A stretch of 64,000 bases of DNA from Dickeya chrysanthemi NCPPB 402 (GTDB lineage: Bacteria > Pseudomonadota > Gammaproteobacteria > Enterobacterales > Enterobacteriaceae). Location of the stretch: positions 2,157,285 to 2,221,284 of the forward strand of contig NZ_CM001974.1 of the NCBI RefSeq assembly GCF_000406105.1, read 5' to 3'. The translations under genes were made by a program, and so were the position numbers. This document shows, piece by piece, positions 26,276 through 35,243 of the stretch; position 1 is the first letter of the stretch; every line of letters starts with the position of its first letter. The notes beneath the pieces are model-generated. The model was not told the DNA's origin, made no database searches, and worked only from the letters and a program-made list of their open reading frames with translations.

Positions 26276-27276
26276 ACGAACTGGAAAACAAAAAAGTCTT
26301 GCTCGAAGTGGATGAACTGAAAGTTCACTTTGACATCCGTGACGACAAGCAGTGGTTCTGGCAACCGGCCAAAAAACTGAAGGCGGTGGATGGCGTAACC
26401 CTGCGTTTGTACGAAGGGGAGACGCTGGGCGTGGTCGGCGAATCTGGCTGCGGCAAGTCTACGCTGGCCCGTGCGATCATTGGCCTGGTCAAAGCCACTG
26501 GCGGGCGCATTAGCTGGTTGGGTAAAGACTTGCTGGGGATGCGTGATACCGAATGGCGTGATGTGCGTAGCAATATCCAGATGATTTTCCAGGATCCGCT
26601 GGCGTCGCTTAACCCACGTATGACCATCGGTGAAATTATTGCCGAACCCTTGCGTACCTATCATCCGAATATGCCGCGTCAGGAAGTAAAAGATCGCGTC
26701 AAAACCATGATGATGAAGGTGGGTTTGCTGCCGAACCTGATCAACCGCTATCCACACGAGTTTTCCGGTGGTCAGTGTCAGCGTATCGGTATCGCCCGTG
26801 CGTTGATTCTGGAGCCGAAGCTGATTATCTGTGATGAACCGGTTTCCGCACTGGATGTCTCCATTCAGGCGCAGGTGGTGAATCTATTGCAACAACTGCA
26901 GCGTGAAATGGGGCTGTCGCTGATCTTTATCGCCCATGACTTGTCGGTGGTGAAGCATATCTCTGATCGTGTGCTGGTGATGTATCTGGGTCATGCGGTG
27001 GAGCTGGGAACCTATGATGAGCTGTATCATAATCCGCAACATCCTTACACCCGTGCCTTGATGTCGGCGGTGCCGATTCCCGATCCGGACAAGGAACGCA
27101 ATAAGCAGATTCAGTTGCTGGAAGGTGATTTGCCGTCACCGATTAATCCGCCTACGGGGTGTGTGTTCTGTACCCGTTGCCCGGTTGTCGGGCCGGAATG
27201 CACCAAAACCCGGCCGGTACTGGAAGGCAGTTTCCGCCATGCCGTATCCTGCCTGAAGGTGGATCCGCTACCGTAA
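26272..27276 (+). CDS. oppF: Oligopeptide ABC transporter ATPase OppF
   Basis: Second ATPase of the peptide permease, 334 residues, with Walker A GESGCGKS near residue 57, signature FSGGQCQR, Walker B LIICDEP and H-loop AHDLSVV, plus the C-terminal cysteine cluster (CVFCTRCPVVGPEC). It overlaps oppD by four bases (ATGA), so translation is coupled. It is the last opp gene; in E. coli yciU follows, but here the 5-oxoproline block intervenes. Confidence 0.96.
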   Translation: MNELENKKVLLEVDELKVHFDIRDDKQWFWQPAKKLKAVDGVTLRLYEGETLGVVGESGCGKSTLARAIIGLVKATGGRISWLGKDLLGMRDTEWRDVRSNIQMIFQDPLASLNPRMTIGEIIAEPLRTYHPNMPRQEVKDRVKTMMMKVGLLPNLINRYPHEFSGGQCQRIGIARALILEPKLIICDEPVSALDVSIQAQVVNLLQQLQREMGLSLIFIAHDLSVVKHISDRVLVMYLGHAVELGTYDELYHNPQHPYTRALMSAVPIPDPDKERNKQIQLLEGDLPSPINPPTGCVFCTRCPVVGPECTKTRPVLEGSFRHAVSCLKVDPLP

Positions 27277-27311
27277 TTATTGGGCGGTGATAAAAAACGC
27301 CGTTACGGGCA

Positions 27312-27364
27312 GAGGGCTTCCCATTACATCGTCAATACATCATGACGATTTTTGGTAAGCCCTC
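27312..27364. repeat. Long interrupted hairpin at the oppF / accessory-block boundary
   Basis: Outer arms GAGGGCTT (27312-27319) and AAGCCCTC (27357-27364), then CCA/TGG, then inner arms ATCGTCA / TGACGAT. The whole element can fold into one cruciform-like structure with an internal loop. It lies between the convergent oppF and DUF1445 genes, where a shared terminator is expected, but it has no terminal T run. Confidence 0.7.
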
Positions 27365-27452
27365 GCCATATTGGTATTACTGTAAAGGTTTATCCATAAC
27401 AAGGGGATAAACGTCGCTGCGGTTGCGTGCCGCAATGGCTTTTGGGTGATGA

Positions 27453-28256
27453 TTACAATACGGCGTATGCCGAATCCTTTACATCGCAAATCAGCATATG
27501 GCCTGGTGCATGAGTCACCATCAGCGGAATTTTACTCTGAATCGCCACCGCCTGTGGTGTGACGCCACAAGCCCAGAATACCGGTATCTCGCCCGGCTTA
27601 CAGTCAACTGCGTCGCCAAAGTCAGGAGAATCAAGATCTGAAATGCCAATCGCAGCAGGGTCGCCGATATGTACCGGTGCGCCATGCACCGACGGAAAAC
27701 GGGAAGTAATTTGAACCGCCCGAATCGCCTGAGCTGGCGTCATTGGCCGCATACTCACCACCATGGTGCCGTGAAAAGGGCCGGCTTCCTGACAAGGTAT
27801 CGACGAGATATACATCGGCACATTTCGTTGCTGCTCAATATGACGAACCGGAATTCCTTCCGCCAGTAACGGATGTTCGAAGGTAAAACTGCAACCGAGT
27901 AAAAAACCGACCCAATCCTCTTGCCAAAGCGGGGCCAGCGACGTGACTTCGTCACTGAGCTCGCCATGTCGATAAACCCGATATTGAGGAATATCTGTTC
28001 GTAGATCTGCATCGGTCGCGACCATTTTCGGTATCGGGCTACCGATATCCGTCACATCCAGCAGCGGGCAGGGCTTGGGGTTGCGTTGACAAAATAACAA
28101 AAACTCAAATGCCCATGCTTTTGGCAAAATGGCTAAATTCGCCTGCGTATAACCGGTACATAAACCCGCCGTCGGCTTGAGCCATTCTCCCTGACGAATC
28201 ATCAAGCGTGCTTGTTGCGGGCTGAGTGCAGCCAGTGAATGTGTATCAAATTGCAT
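27453..28256 (-). CDS. DUF1445 protein, putative D-glutamate cyclase-like hydro-lyase (YcsI family)
   Basis: 267-residue cytoplasmic protein of the DUF1445 family, like Bacillus subtilis YcsI. A mitochondrial relative with this domain converts D-glutamate to 5-oxo-D-proline, so the family is now also called D-glutamate cyclase. Family blocks seen are GYTQANLAILP near residue 35, DVTDIGSP near 68, SFTFEHPLL near 123, and FWACGVTPQ near 228. It is the last gene of the minus-strand pxpB-C-A-transporter operon, 50 bp after the NRAMP-fold gene. The activity here is inferred from family and operon context. Confidence 0.85.
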   Translation of the reverse strand: MQFDTHSLAALSPQQARLMIRQGEWLKPTAGLCTGYTQANLAILPKAWAFEFLLFCQRNPKPCPLLDVTDIGSPIPKMVATDADLRTDIPQYRVYRHGELSDEVTSLAPLWQEDWVGFLLGCSFTFEHPLLAEGIPVRHIEQQRNVPMYISSIPCQEAGPFHGTMVVSMRPMTPAQAIRAVQITSRFPSVHGAPVHIGDPAAIGISDLDSPDFGDAVDCKPGEIPVFWACGVTPQAVAIQSKIPLMVTHAPGHMLICDVKDSAYAVL

Positions 28257-28305
28257 GAGAGGCTCCCGAAATGTTCTCTGCCCAGAACCGGCTGGGCAGG
28301 GGGGA

Positions 28306-29547
28306 TTACGCGAATAAGGTGGGGATTGAGGTAAACAAGGTGTAGATACCTAATCCAGACATCAACAAAGCGACTAAGCCGCCAAATACAGCCATCCAGG
28401 CCGGATGTTTGTAATCACCGACAATCGATGTTTTGTACGCGGCAAATAACATTGGAATCAAGGCTAATGGCAGAATAAGTCCATTGATTGCACCCACTAA
28501 CACTAAAATTTTGACCGGTCTACCCACCAGTGCAAAAACCAGTGTTGAGAAGACGATGAAACCAATAATGATCCATTTCTGGTTACGTTCGATTACCGGG
28601 CTGAATGAACGTATAAATGAAACCGAGGTATAAGCCGCACCTACCACGGACGTTAAAGCGGCAGCCCACATCACAATGCCAAAAATCCTGTAACCCACAT
28701 CACCCGCCGCTAATGCGAACACGGATGCAGGCGGATTGGTTTTATCAATGGCTAACCCCTGATAGATCACACCGAGTACGGCCAGGAATAAAACAACACG
28801 CATGACGGATGTGATCAAAATTCCGGATACCGCGCTGCGCGTGACTTGCCCCAGTGCTTGCTTCCCTGAAATTCCGGCATCCAGCAGACGATGCCCACCC
28901 GCAAACGTGATGTAACCGCCCACAGTTCCACCCACCAGGGTGATGATCGCCATGGCATCGATCTTTTCCGGAACAAAGGTGTTTACAATCGCCGCCGCAA
29001 CGGGGGGATGTGAGCTGAAAGCCACATAGCAGGTCAACACCACCATTACCACACCAGCGAGCTGGGCAAAACGATCCATCGCCACACCGGCTTCTTTGCT
29101 TAAGAAAATCCCGACCGCAATCACTGTACTGATGATCGCTCCCGTAACCGGGTCAAGGCCGAAGATGACATTTAAACCCAGACCGGCACCGGCAACGTTG
29201 CCGATATTAAAGGCCAGTCCACCCATCAAGATGAAAAGGGCGACGACGGTTCCTAATCCCGGTAAAACAAGGTTTGCGATATCCTGCCCGCGGCGTTCAG
29301 AAACGGCGATTACTCGCCAGATATTAAGCTGGGCACCGATATCCAGCAGAATGGAAATCAGAATGGCGAAACCAAAACTTGCCCCCAATTGAGCGGTGAA
29401 AACGGTCGTCTGGGTTAAAAATCCAGGGCCAATGGCAGACGTCGCCATCAGGAAAGCCGCACCGAGGATCACACTCCAGTTAATGGCCGGGCGACCTGCG
29501 GATTGACGGGTTTCCAATACAGCTTCAGGTTCATTTGTTGGTTTCAT
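28306..29547 (-). CDS. NRAMP-fold transporter lacking canonical metal-binding residues (YcsG-like)
   Basis: Integral membrane protein of 413 residues with about eleven hydrophobic segments, recognisably NRAMP: AxxGPG start of helix 1, then LGASFGF as in MntH. The metal-coordinating motifs are replaced: DPGN of helix 1 reads GPGF (residues 40-43) and the MPH of helix 6 reads AGG in ITFAGGHRL (near 216-218). It therefore probably does not carry manganese or iron. B. subtilis has the same gene (ycsG) in its pxp operon, which suggests 5-oxoproline or a related acid as substrate (inference). The ATG at 29547 has GAGAG upstream; 33 bp after pxpA. Confidence 0.88.
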   Translation of the reverse strand: MKPTNEPEAVLETRQSAGRPAINWSVILGAAFLMATSAIGPGFLTQTTVFTAQLGASFGFAILISILLDIGAQLNIWRVIAVSERRGQDIANLVLPGLGTVVALFILMGGLAFNIGNVAGAGLGLNVIFGLDPVTGAIISTVIAVGIFLSKEAGVAMDRFAQLAGVVMVVLTCYVAFSSHPPVAAAIVNTFVPEKIDAMAIITLVGGTVGGYITFAGGHRLLDAGISGKQALGQVTRSAVSGILITSVMRVVLFLAVLGVIYQGLAIDKTNPPASVFALAAGDVGYRIFGIVMWAAALTSVVGAAYTSVSFIRSFSPVIERNQKWIIIGFIVFSTLVFALVGRPVKILVLVGAINGLILPLALIPMLFAAYKTSIVGDYKHPAWMAVFGGLVALLMSGLGIYTLFTSIPTLFA

Positions 29548-29580
29548 GATAACGTCTCTCTGGTCAAAGGGATGAATCAA

Positions 29581-30336
29581 CTACATGGTTTTTACTTCGA
29601 TGCCAGCCTGTTGCAGCGCTGCATTCACTGTTTTTGCAAAACGCAGTGCATGAGCGCCGTCGCCATGAATACAGATCGTATCGGCCGCTAAATCGACCCA
29701 CTCGCCTGTTACTGCTTTGACTCGCTGTTCCGTCACCATGGTTAATACTTGCCGAACCGCTTCTTCGTCGGATTCCAGCAGTGCATTCGGTTGTGAACGC
29801 GGTGTCAGTGAGCCATCCGCCTGATACGTTCGGTCGGCAAACACCTCACTGGCAACACGTAAGCCAACATGTCGGCCGGCACGAATCAACTCGCTGCCTG
29901 CTAAACCATAGAGCACCAGTGAGTCATCGATATCGCGAACGGCACGGGCAATCGCATCGGCGAGCACATTGTCTTTTGCGGCCATGTTATAGAGCGCGCC
30001 ATGCGGTTTAACGTGATGCAAACGTACCCCGGTTGCCCTGGCAAAACCCGCCAGCGCCCCCACCTGATACACCACCATGTCATAGGCGTCCTGCGCGGAA
30101 ATCTGCATGTTGCGGCGGCCAAAACCAACCAGATCAGGTAACCCCGGATGCGCGCCAATCGCCACGCCCTGAGCCGCTGCTGCAACCAGTGTTTTATGCA
30201 TTACACCCGGATCGCCGGCATGAAAACCGCAGGCAATATTGGCGGCGCTCACCAGCGGCATGATGTGCAAATCAGTACCGATTTGATAAGCGCCAAAGCT
30301 CTCGCCCATATCGCAATTTACATCGACGAACGCCAT
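29581..30336 (-). CDS. pxpA: 5-oxoprolinase subunit A (LamB/YcsF family)
   Basis: Part of the ATP-dependent PxpABC complex that opens 5-oxoproline (pyroglutamate) to L-glutamate. 251 residues, with the family N-terminus [25 protein letters not shown] near residue 30, GAHPGLPD near 60, [10 protein letters not shown] near 105 and [10 protein letters not shown] near 225. I start at the ATG at 30336, with AAGGA eight bases upstream; the longer frame adds 17 residues overlapping pxpC. It follows pxpC by 13 bp and precedes the NRAMP-fold gene. Confidence 0.94.
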   Translation of the reverse strand: MAFVDVNCDMGESFGAYQIGTDLHIMPLVSAANIACGFHAGDPGVMHKTLVAAAAQGVAIGAHPGLPDLVGFGRRNMQISAQDAYDMVVYQVGALAGFARATGVRLHHVKPHGALYNMAAKDNVLADAIARAVRDIDDSLVLYGLAGSELIRAGRHVGLRVASEVFADRTYQADGSLTPRSQPNALLESDEEAVRQVLTMVTEQRVKAVTGEWVDLAADTICIHGDGAHALRFAKTVNAALQQAGIEVKTM

Positions 30337-30349
30337 GTCATAGTCCTTC

Positions 30350-31294
30350 TCATTTATGAGTCGTGAGTGCGTATGCGACTCGCTCAAGATAGTGTTGTTG
30401 CTGATGTTTTGCCTGCAAAGCTTCCGCTTTGCCGACGCAGGTGAAGTGAACGCGCGTACCGGGGCGAAGTTGCCCTAATTTCCAGAGATCGGGCTGAATC
30501 ACACTGGCAATGCGTGGATAACCGCCCGTTGCCTGCGCCTCCGCCGCCAGGATGATAGGTTGCCCGTTCGGCGGCACCTGAATTGTGCCGGGAAAGACGC
30601 CGTGCGACAGTAAGTCAGCCGATTCACGACGTACCAAAATGTCGCCCTTCAGGCGGAATCCCATCCGGTTACTGTCTGCGGTGATCTCCCAGCCGTGTGA
30701 AAAGAAGACTTTGCGTGTTTGAGCATCAAACTGTTCCGCCTCCGGCCCCGCCAAAACCCGGATTTCCTGACCAGGCACCGGCAACAGCACGCCTCGGTTT
30801 TTCAGTTTTTGCGCATGTTTTCCTATCGGCAATACATCACCGGTTTGTAATTTGCGCCCCTGCCAACCGCCAAAACCACCTTGCACATCGGTCGACCGTG
30901 ACCCCAACAGAATGGAAACCTCAATACCGCCGGACAGCGCCAGATAGGCGCACAGGCCGTTACGGGGCATGTTAATGATCAATTCATCACCGGCAGCAGC
31001 GTGTTTCGCCCAGCCTGGGTAAACCGGTTTACCCTTTAACGTAGCAAAACAGTCACAGCCAGCCAGTGCAAACCAAACGTCTTGCAAAAAACGAATGCGG
31101 GTATTGCCGAAGAGCATTTCTAAACCGGCTGCCTCATCGGTATTACCCACCAAACGATTGGCAAGCTGTAATGACAGACCATCTAACGCGCCGGCACGGC
31201 TCACGCCCTGGTGACGGGAGCCATGACGCCCTAAATCCTGCACCGTGACCAAGGGACCGGCCTGAATGATTTCTATCTGTTTGATTTCAGACAT
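30350..31294 (-). CDS. pxpC: 5-oxoprolinase subunit C (biotin-dependent carboxyltransferase family, KipA-like)
   Basis: Subunit of the 5-oxoprolinase complex, 314 residues. The AHS2-type domain covers almost the whole protein: [19 protein letters not shown] near residue 12, [12 protein letters not shown] AGALDGLSL near 32, and the late [10 protein letters not shown] and [16 protein letters not shown] blocks. The ATG at 31294 overlaps the end of pxpB by eight bases, so the two are translationally coupled, as expected for subunits that bind each other (KipI-KipA in B. subtilis). Confidence 0.94.
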   Translation of the reverse strand: MSEIKQIEIIQAGPLVTVQDLGRHGSRHQGVSRAGALDGLSLQLANRLVGNTDEAAGLEMLFGNTRIRFLQDVWFALAGCDCFATLKGKPVYPGWAKHAAAGDELIINMPRNGLCAYLALSGGIEVSILLGSRSTDVQGGFGGWQGRKLQTGDVLPIGKHAQKLKNRGVLLPVPGQEIRVLAGPEAEQFDAQTRKVFFSHGWEITADSNRMGFRLKGDILVRRESADLLSHGVFPGTIQVPPNGQPIILAAEAQATGGYPRIASVIQPDLWKLGQLRPGTRVHFTCVGKAEALQAKHQQQHYLERVAYALTTHK

Positions 31295-31949
31295 AGTCCA
31301 CCTCCGTCACCACAAACCTCACGCGGTCGCCCGGCATCCACAGTGATGGTTGTTCACGCGCCGGATCAAACAGCATGGCATCGGTATGCCCTAATAGTTG
31401 CCAGCCACCGGGAGACGTTTTCGGATAGACCCCCGTTTGAGTGCCGCCAATGGCCACAGAACCGGCGGGTACGGCTTGCCTGGGTGATGAACGACGTGGG
31501 GTAGTTAGCTGCGAAGGCATTCCACCTAGATAGGCAAAACCCGGCTGAAAACCGATAAAGAAGACGGTGTATTCAGCGTCGCTGTGAATCCGGATGACTT
31601 CATCGACACTCAAGCCGGTATGGGCAACGATATCGGCTAAGTCCGGCCCCCATTGGCCGCCATAACGCACCGGAATTTCAACTAACCGGCCTGGCCGGGT
31701 TTCTGCAACAAGGCTTTTCCAGCCTTGTTGCAGTTCTTCAATAAGTTGTTCGCCATCAACCAGCGATTCATCAAATGCCAGTGTCAGGTTATTCATCGCC
31801 GGCACGATTTCAGTAATCCCATTACGTGCCTGAAATGATGCGCCCAGCGCCCAGATGCGCTGTTGCTGTGCCAATGAAACCGGTGCCGGTACCTGAATCG
31901 TGATGGCTTGTTCATTCACCCAATACACATGGGCTGTTTCTTTCTTCAA
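31287..31949 (-). CDS. pxpB: 5-oxoprolinase subunit B (KipI-like), TTG start
   Basis: Subunit of the 5-oxoprolinase complex, 220 residues, AHS1-type domain. Diagnostic blocks are GFQPGFAYLGG near residue 133, PRQAVPAGSVAIGG near 155 and TSPGGWQLLGHT near 179. The best start is the TTG at 31949, with GGAG about eight bases upstream; no ATG is available in frame before the conserved part. First gene of the minus-strand operon pxpB-pxpC-pxpA-transporter-DUF1445. It is divergent from the winged-helix regulator, with 182 bp between the two starts. Confidence 0.93.
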   Translation of the reverse strand: MKKETAHVYWVNEQAITIQVPAPVSLAQQQRIWALGASFQARNGITEIVPAMNNLTLAFDESLVDGEQLIEELQQGWKSLVAETRPGRLVEIPVRYGGQWGPDLADIVAHTGLSVDEVIRIHSDAEYTVFFIGFQPGFAYLGGMPSQLTTPRRSSPRQAVPAGSVAIGGTQTGVYPKTSPGGWQLLGHTDAMLFDPAREQPSLWMPGDRVRFVVTEVDYV

Positions 31950-32022
31950 TGCTGATTCTCCGCGTGTGCAACATCCATCGCCTTCACCAGCAGAAAAGCA
32001 ATTTCGAGGCCAAAATAATAAT

Positions 32023-32032
32023 TTATCGATAA
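32023..32032. promoter_or_regulatory. Candidate operator palindrome between pxpB and the regulator gene
   Basis: Perfect 10-bp palindrome TTATCGATAA inside an AT-rich stretch (32015-32038), roughly midway between the divergent pxpB and regulator starts. Suitable as an operator half-pair for a dimeric winged-helix protein. The assignment is positional only. Confidence 0.3.
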
Positions 32033-32131
32033 TTTATGGATATCATTGTGATGAGATGCAGGTCGACCGGCATAAACTACAATCGGAAAACCGCATGGTG
32101 GTACACTAACGGTCCAATTGAGGGAGTCGTT

Positions 32132-32644
32132 ATGGCAGAGCAAAGCATCAAAATTGTGTCGTCTTCACATTTGGTTTCAGAGCGGGCCGGAGAATTATCA
32201 GAATTTGAATTTGGTCTCACCGTTTTAAACAATGCTTTCAACCGCTGGATGGTCCGTTGCATGTCGGCTGCGGGTGAGAAAGAGATGACATCGCTGGAAG
32301 TTCAATTAGTTCATCATGTTACACATCGGTCGAAGGCGAAAAAGCTGGCGGATATTTGTTTTGTCCTGAATATCGAAGATACTCACGTCGCTTCTTATGC
32401 ACTCAAAAAACTGGTGAAAATGGGCTATCTATCAAGTGAGAAGATCGGCAAAGAAGTGTATTTCTCCGCAACGGAGAGTGGCGTGGCGTTATGCCAGCGT
32501 TATCGAGAAGTGCGTGAACGTTGCCTGATAGAAATCTTATTAGAAACGGGCATCAGTAACGATGATATCGGCAGTACCGCCCAACTCTTGCGGATGCTTG
32601 CGGGGGTTTACGATCAGGCGGCTCGTGCAGGGGCATCATTTTAA
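32132..32644 (+). CDS. Winged-helix (MarR-like) transcriptional regulator, likely of the pxp operon
   Basis: 170-residue protein with a winged-helix DNA-binding domain in the middle (about residues 52-120: EMTSLEVQLVHHV, KLADICFVLNIEDTHVASYALKKLVKMGYL) and helical ends, resembling the predicted MarR-type regulators of COG5631. The ATG at 32132 follows GAGGGAG; the frame is open further upstream but without homology. It is divergent from the 5-oxoprolinase operon, the usual place for a local regulator. The effector is unknown; 5-oxoproline or glutamate are natural candidates (inference). Confidence 0.8.
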   Translation: MAEQSIKIVSSSHLVSERAGELSEFEFGLTVLNNAFNRWMVRCMSAAGEKEMTSLEVQLVHHVTHRSKAKKLADICFVLNIEDTHVASYALKKLVKMGYLSSEKIGKEVYFSATESGVALCQRYREVRERCLIEILLETGISNDDIGSTAQLLRMLAGVYDQAARAGASF

Positions 32645-32955
32645 AGCATGGATTTGGGGCGAAATGCACCATTTTTGTGCTCACTACCTGACTATTAACG
32701 TATCGCGTTTCCTGAAAACCGTCAGGCTAAGTGCTGTGGTGGTGTGTGGTACCGCGTTGTACTGAGTTGTACCGCGGTGGATTTTATCGCTAACGGTCGA
32801 AAGCGTTACGGGCTGCATGGCGGCACGACGACAAGCGAGGGAAAATACGCAGAGGCCCACCAGAGGGGGCGCTCTGCCACACTTACACACTTACAGAGCG
32901 AATACCTCACTCTGATGCCGTTCGTGCGAACAACCACCCTGCTGATGAAGTACTG
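32645..32955. other. Gap between regulator and yciU
   Basis: 311 bp without a credible gene. It holds short repeats of TTGTAC and TACCGCG (about 32751-32776) and a 7-bp stem CGCTCTG / CAGAGCG (32870-32900), which may end yciU transcription on the minus strand. This is the right-hand edge of the accessory block. Confidence 0.5.
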
Positions 32956-33279
32956 TTACTCTTTCCACAGGATGTGACACAACTTGTGGTCTTTTTCACG
33001 GCAGATCAGAATACGGGCAAAAATATCAGTGAGTTCCCCGCCGTCCTGCTCGGCCAGCCCAATCACCACTTCGGCGAAAAAGTCCGGATTCAGGTCGAAA
33101 TCCACATGCTCCTGCCAGTCTTCCGCCGGGTCGAACAGTTCTGCACCGCCGCGCTCCTCAAACTGCAGATTAAACAGCAGGATATCCGCTGGGTCCAAAT
33201 TATCCGGCGCCAGTTCCAGAAAGATATCGTAAGCCTGCTCCAGCGTTTCATCTTCTGTCAGGCGGTTATTTAAGTCCAT
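32956..33279 (-). CDS. yciU: YciU family protein (HI1450/UPF0263)
   Basis: Small acidic protein of 107 residues, similar to E. coli YciU and Haemophilus HI1450, which has been proposed to mimic double-stranded DNA by its surface charge. Acidic residues are dense over the first 90 positions ([29 protein letters not shown]). Function unknown. It follows clsA on the same strand with a 53-bp gap, as in E. coli. Confidence 0.92.
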   Translation of the reverse strand: MDLNNRLTEDETLEQAYDIFLELAPDNLDPADILLFNLQFEERGGAELFDPAEDWQEHVDFDLNPDFFAEVVIGLAEQDGGELTDIFARILICREKDHKLCHILWKE

Positions 33280-33332
33280 ACAACATTCCTGTTAAAACGT
33301 GATGGGGTATTAGAGCATGAAGGGCGGTGCGA

Positions 33333-34793
33333 TTACAGCAGCGGACTGAAAAAGTAAAACAGCCTCTCGACAATCCGTTGCCAATAGGGGCGAGTTAACC
33401 ATTCTTTGGTGTTCAACTGGCGTGAGCGGGACATGTAATCTTCCTGCACGCAGGCCAGATCGCGGCCAAACTCATCGTCGTCAATCACCAGGGTGATTTC
33501 AAAATTCAGCCACAGGCTACGCATGTCCAGGTTGACCGTTCCTACCAGACTGAGCTGCCCATCAACCAGCACACTTTTGGTATGTAACAACCCGCCTTCA
33601 AACTGGTAGATCTTGACCCCGGCGGCCAGTAATTCGGTGAAAAACGCTTTGCAGGCCCAGCCCACCATCATGGAGTCATTTTTGTACGGTACGATGATGC
33701 TGACGTCTACGCCGCGTTGGGCGGCGGTGCAGATGGCGTGCTGCAAGTCATCACTGGGCACAAAATAGGGCGTAGTCATAATCAACTGGTGCCGGGCAGA
33801 GTAAACTGCGGTCAGCAATGCCTGATGAATCATCTCTTCGGGGTAGCCGGGGCCGGAGGCGATCACCTGTACCGTATGGCCGCGCTCTTGCTCGAATGGC
33901 ATGATGGTTACGTCGGGCGGCGGCGGCGGCAGGCGTTGGCCGGTTTCCATTTCCCAGTCGAGGCTATAAATCACGCCCATGGTCGTGGTCACCGGGCCTT
34001 CGATACGTACCATGAGGTCCACCCATTGGCCTACGCCGGAGTCCTGCTTGAAATAGCGAGGATCGACCATGTTCATGCTGCCGGTATAGGCGATGCGGTT
34101 ATCGATCAGGATCACCTTGCGGTGCTGGCGCAAATCCATGCGGCGCAGGAAGGCGCGAAGCAGGTTAACCTGTAGCGCGTCTACGATGGTGATGCCGGCC
34201 ATGCGCAAGCGCTCCGGGTAGGTGCTGTGGAAGAATTGCACGCTGCCGGCTGAGTCCAGCAGGATGCGGCATTTTACGCCGCGCTGTGCGGCTGACAGCA
34301 GGGCATTCATCACCTGATCCACCAGGCCGCCAGCCTGCCAGATATAGAACACCATCTCAATATTACTGTGAGCCCGTTCAATGTCGCGGATCAAGGTCCG
34401 GATGGTATCTTCAAAGGACGTCAATAAATGCAACTGATTGCCTTTGATACCGCCAATGCCTTGACGGCGCTCGCACAACTGAAATAACGAGCGAGCCACT
34501 TCACTATTTTCGGTGGCGAAAATACGGCGATATTCCTTTAACTCACGCAGCCATTGGGCCGTGACGGGCCACATTTGTCGGGCGCGTTCTGCGCGTCGTT
34601 TTCCCAGATGCAGTTCGCCGAATAACAGATAGGCGACGATACCGACCAACGGCAGAATATAAATCACTAACAGCCAGGCCATCGCTGAAGGGACCGCACG
34701 CCTTTTCATCAGAATACGCAGCGTAATACTGGCAATGAGCAGCCAATAGCTGAAAACCAGTAATCCGCTTAGTACAGTATAAAATGCTGTCAT
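33333..34793 (-). CDS. clsA: Cardiolipin synthase A
   Basis: Inner-membrane enzyme that joins two phosphatidylglycerol molecules to cardiolipin and glycerol. The 486-residue protein has two N-terminal membrane helices (about 3-60) and two phospholipase D domains with HKD motifs: [16 protein letters not shown] near residue 224 and [16 protein letters not shown] near 404. Full length relative to E. coli ClsA. It is divergent from yciY and upstream of yciU. Confidence 0.96.
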   Translation of the reverse strand: MTAFYTVLSGLLVFSYWLLIASITLRILMKRRAVPSAMAWLLVIYILPLVGIVAYLLFGELHLGKRRAERARQMWPVTAQWLRELKEYRRIFATENSEVARSLFQLCERRQGIGGIKGNQLHLLTSFEDTIRTLIRDIERAHSNIEMVFYIWQAGGLVDQVMNALLSAAQRGVKCRILLDSAGSVQFFHSTYPERLRMAGITIVDALQVNLLRAFLRRMDLRQHRKVILIDNRIAYTGSMNMVDPRYFKQDSGVGQWVDLMVRIEGPVTTTMGVIYSLDWEMETGQRLPPPPPDVTIMPFEQERGHTVQVIASGPGYPEEMIHQALLTAVYSARHQLIMTTPYFVPSDDLQHAICTAAQRGVDVSIIVPYKNDSMMVGWACKAFFTELLAAGVKIYQFEGGLLHTKSVLVDGQLSLVGTVNLDMRSLWLNFEITLVIDDDEFGRDLACVQEDYMSRSRQLNTKEWLTRPYWQRIVERLFYFFSPLL

Positions 34794-34999
34794 AATAACA
34801 ATGCACGGTTCCCTGTTGCGAAATGTTTACGTGTTCAAGTGTATGCATAGTTCCCCAAAGGGGAAAGTCCTTTACTCTGAATACGCTAGCGATGATGGAC
34901 AAGTCTGCGGATGCGGGAAAATCCCGTTCTGGCGCTTGGCGCAGGCTAACAGGGGGATATAATAGGCGAGCCCATCATGCTTATTATAAGAGTCGTGCC

Positions 35000-35176
35000 A
35001 TGAAACGCAGCCGCAATGAAGTCAGCCGTTGGCGTATGCAGCGTCAGGTGCAGCGTCGTCGGAGTCGCTGGCTTGAGGCCCAGTCGCGCGGTTACCGTCA
35101 TATCCATCAGGTACGTTACCTGCGCCAGAAACAGCAGCGCCGTGCGTTATTGTATGCCGTAGCTTACGAGTGGTAG
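35000..35176 (+). CDS. yciY: YciY family small basic protein
   Basis: 58-residue, strongly basic protein with no known function, closely similar to E. coli YciY over its first 30 residues (MKRSRNEVSRWRMQRQ). Arginine makes up about a quarter of the chain, which suggests RNA or membrane-surface binding (inference). I use the ATG at 35000; the frame stays open upstream to 34823 but that part has no homology and would overlap the clsA promoter region. A strong terminator follows 20 bp after the stop. Confidence 0.85.
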   Translation: MKRSRNEVSRWRMQRQVQRRRSRWLEAQSRGYRHIHQVRYLRQKQQRRALLYAVAYEW

Positions 35177-35195
35177 CCACCGGTTCGTCTGTGCC

Positions 35196-35229
35196 AGGCC
35201 CAACGGTCGTCAGGTCGTTGGGCCTTTTT
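35196..35229. terminator. Terminator after yciY (convergent with chemoreceptor gene)
   Basis: Perfect 10-bp stem AGGCCCAACG / CGTTGGGCCT with a 10-nt loop and a run of five T on the plus strand. On the minus strand it lies just downstream of the chemoreceptor stop and may serve both genes. Confidence 0.9.
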
Positions 35230-35243
35230 ATTGAGGTGAAACA

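Noticed and set aside
33901..33960. GGC-rich simple repeat in clsA as a regulatory or phase-variable site
   Set aside because: It encodes a short Pro run in the protein between the two phospholipase D domains and is ordinary coding sequence.
34823..34999. N-terminal extension of yciY
   Set aside because: In frame but without homology; YciY proteins start at the ATG at 35000.
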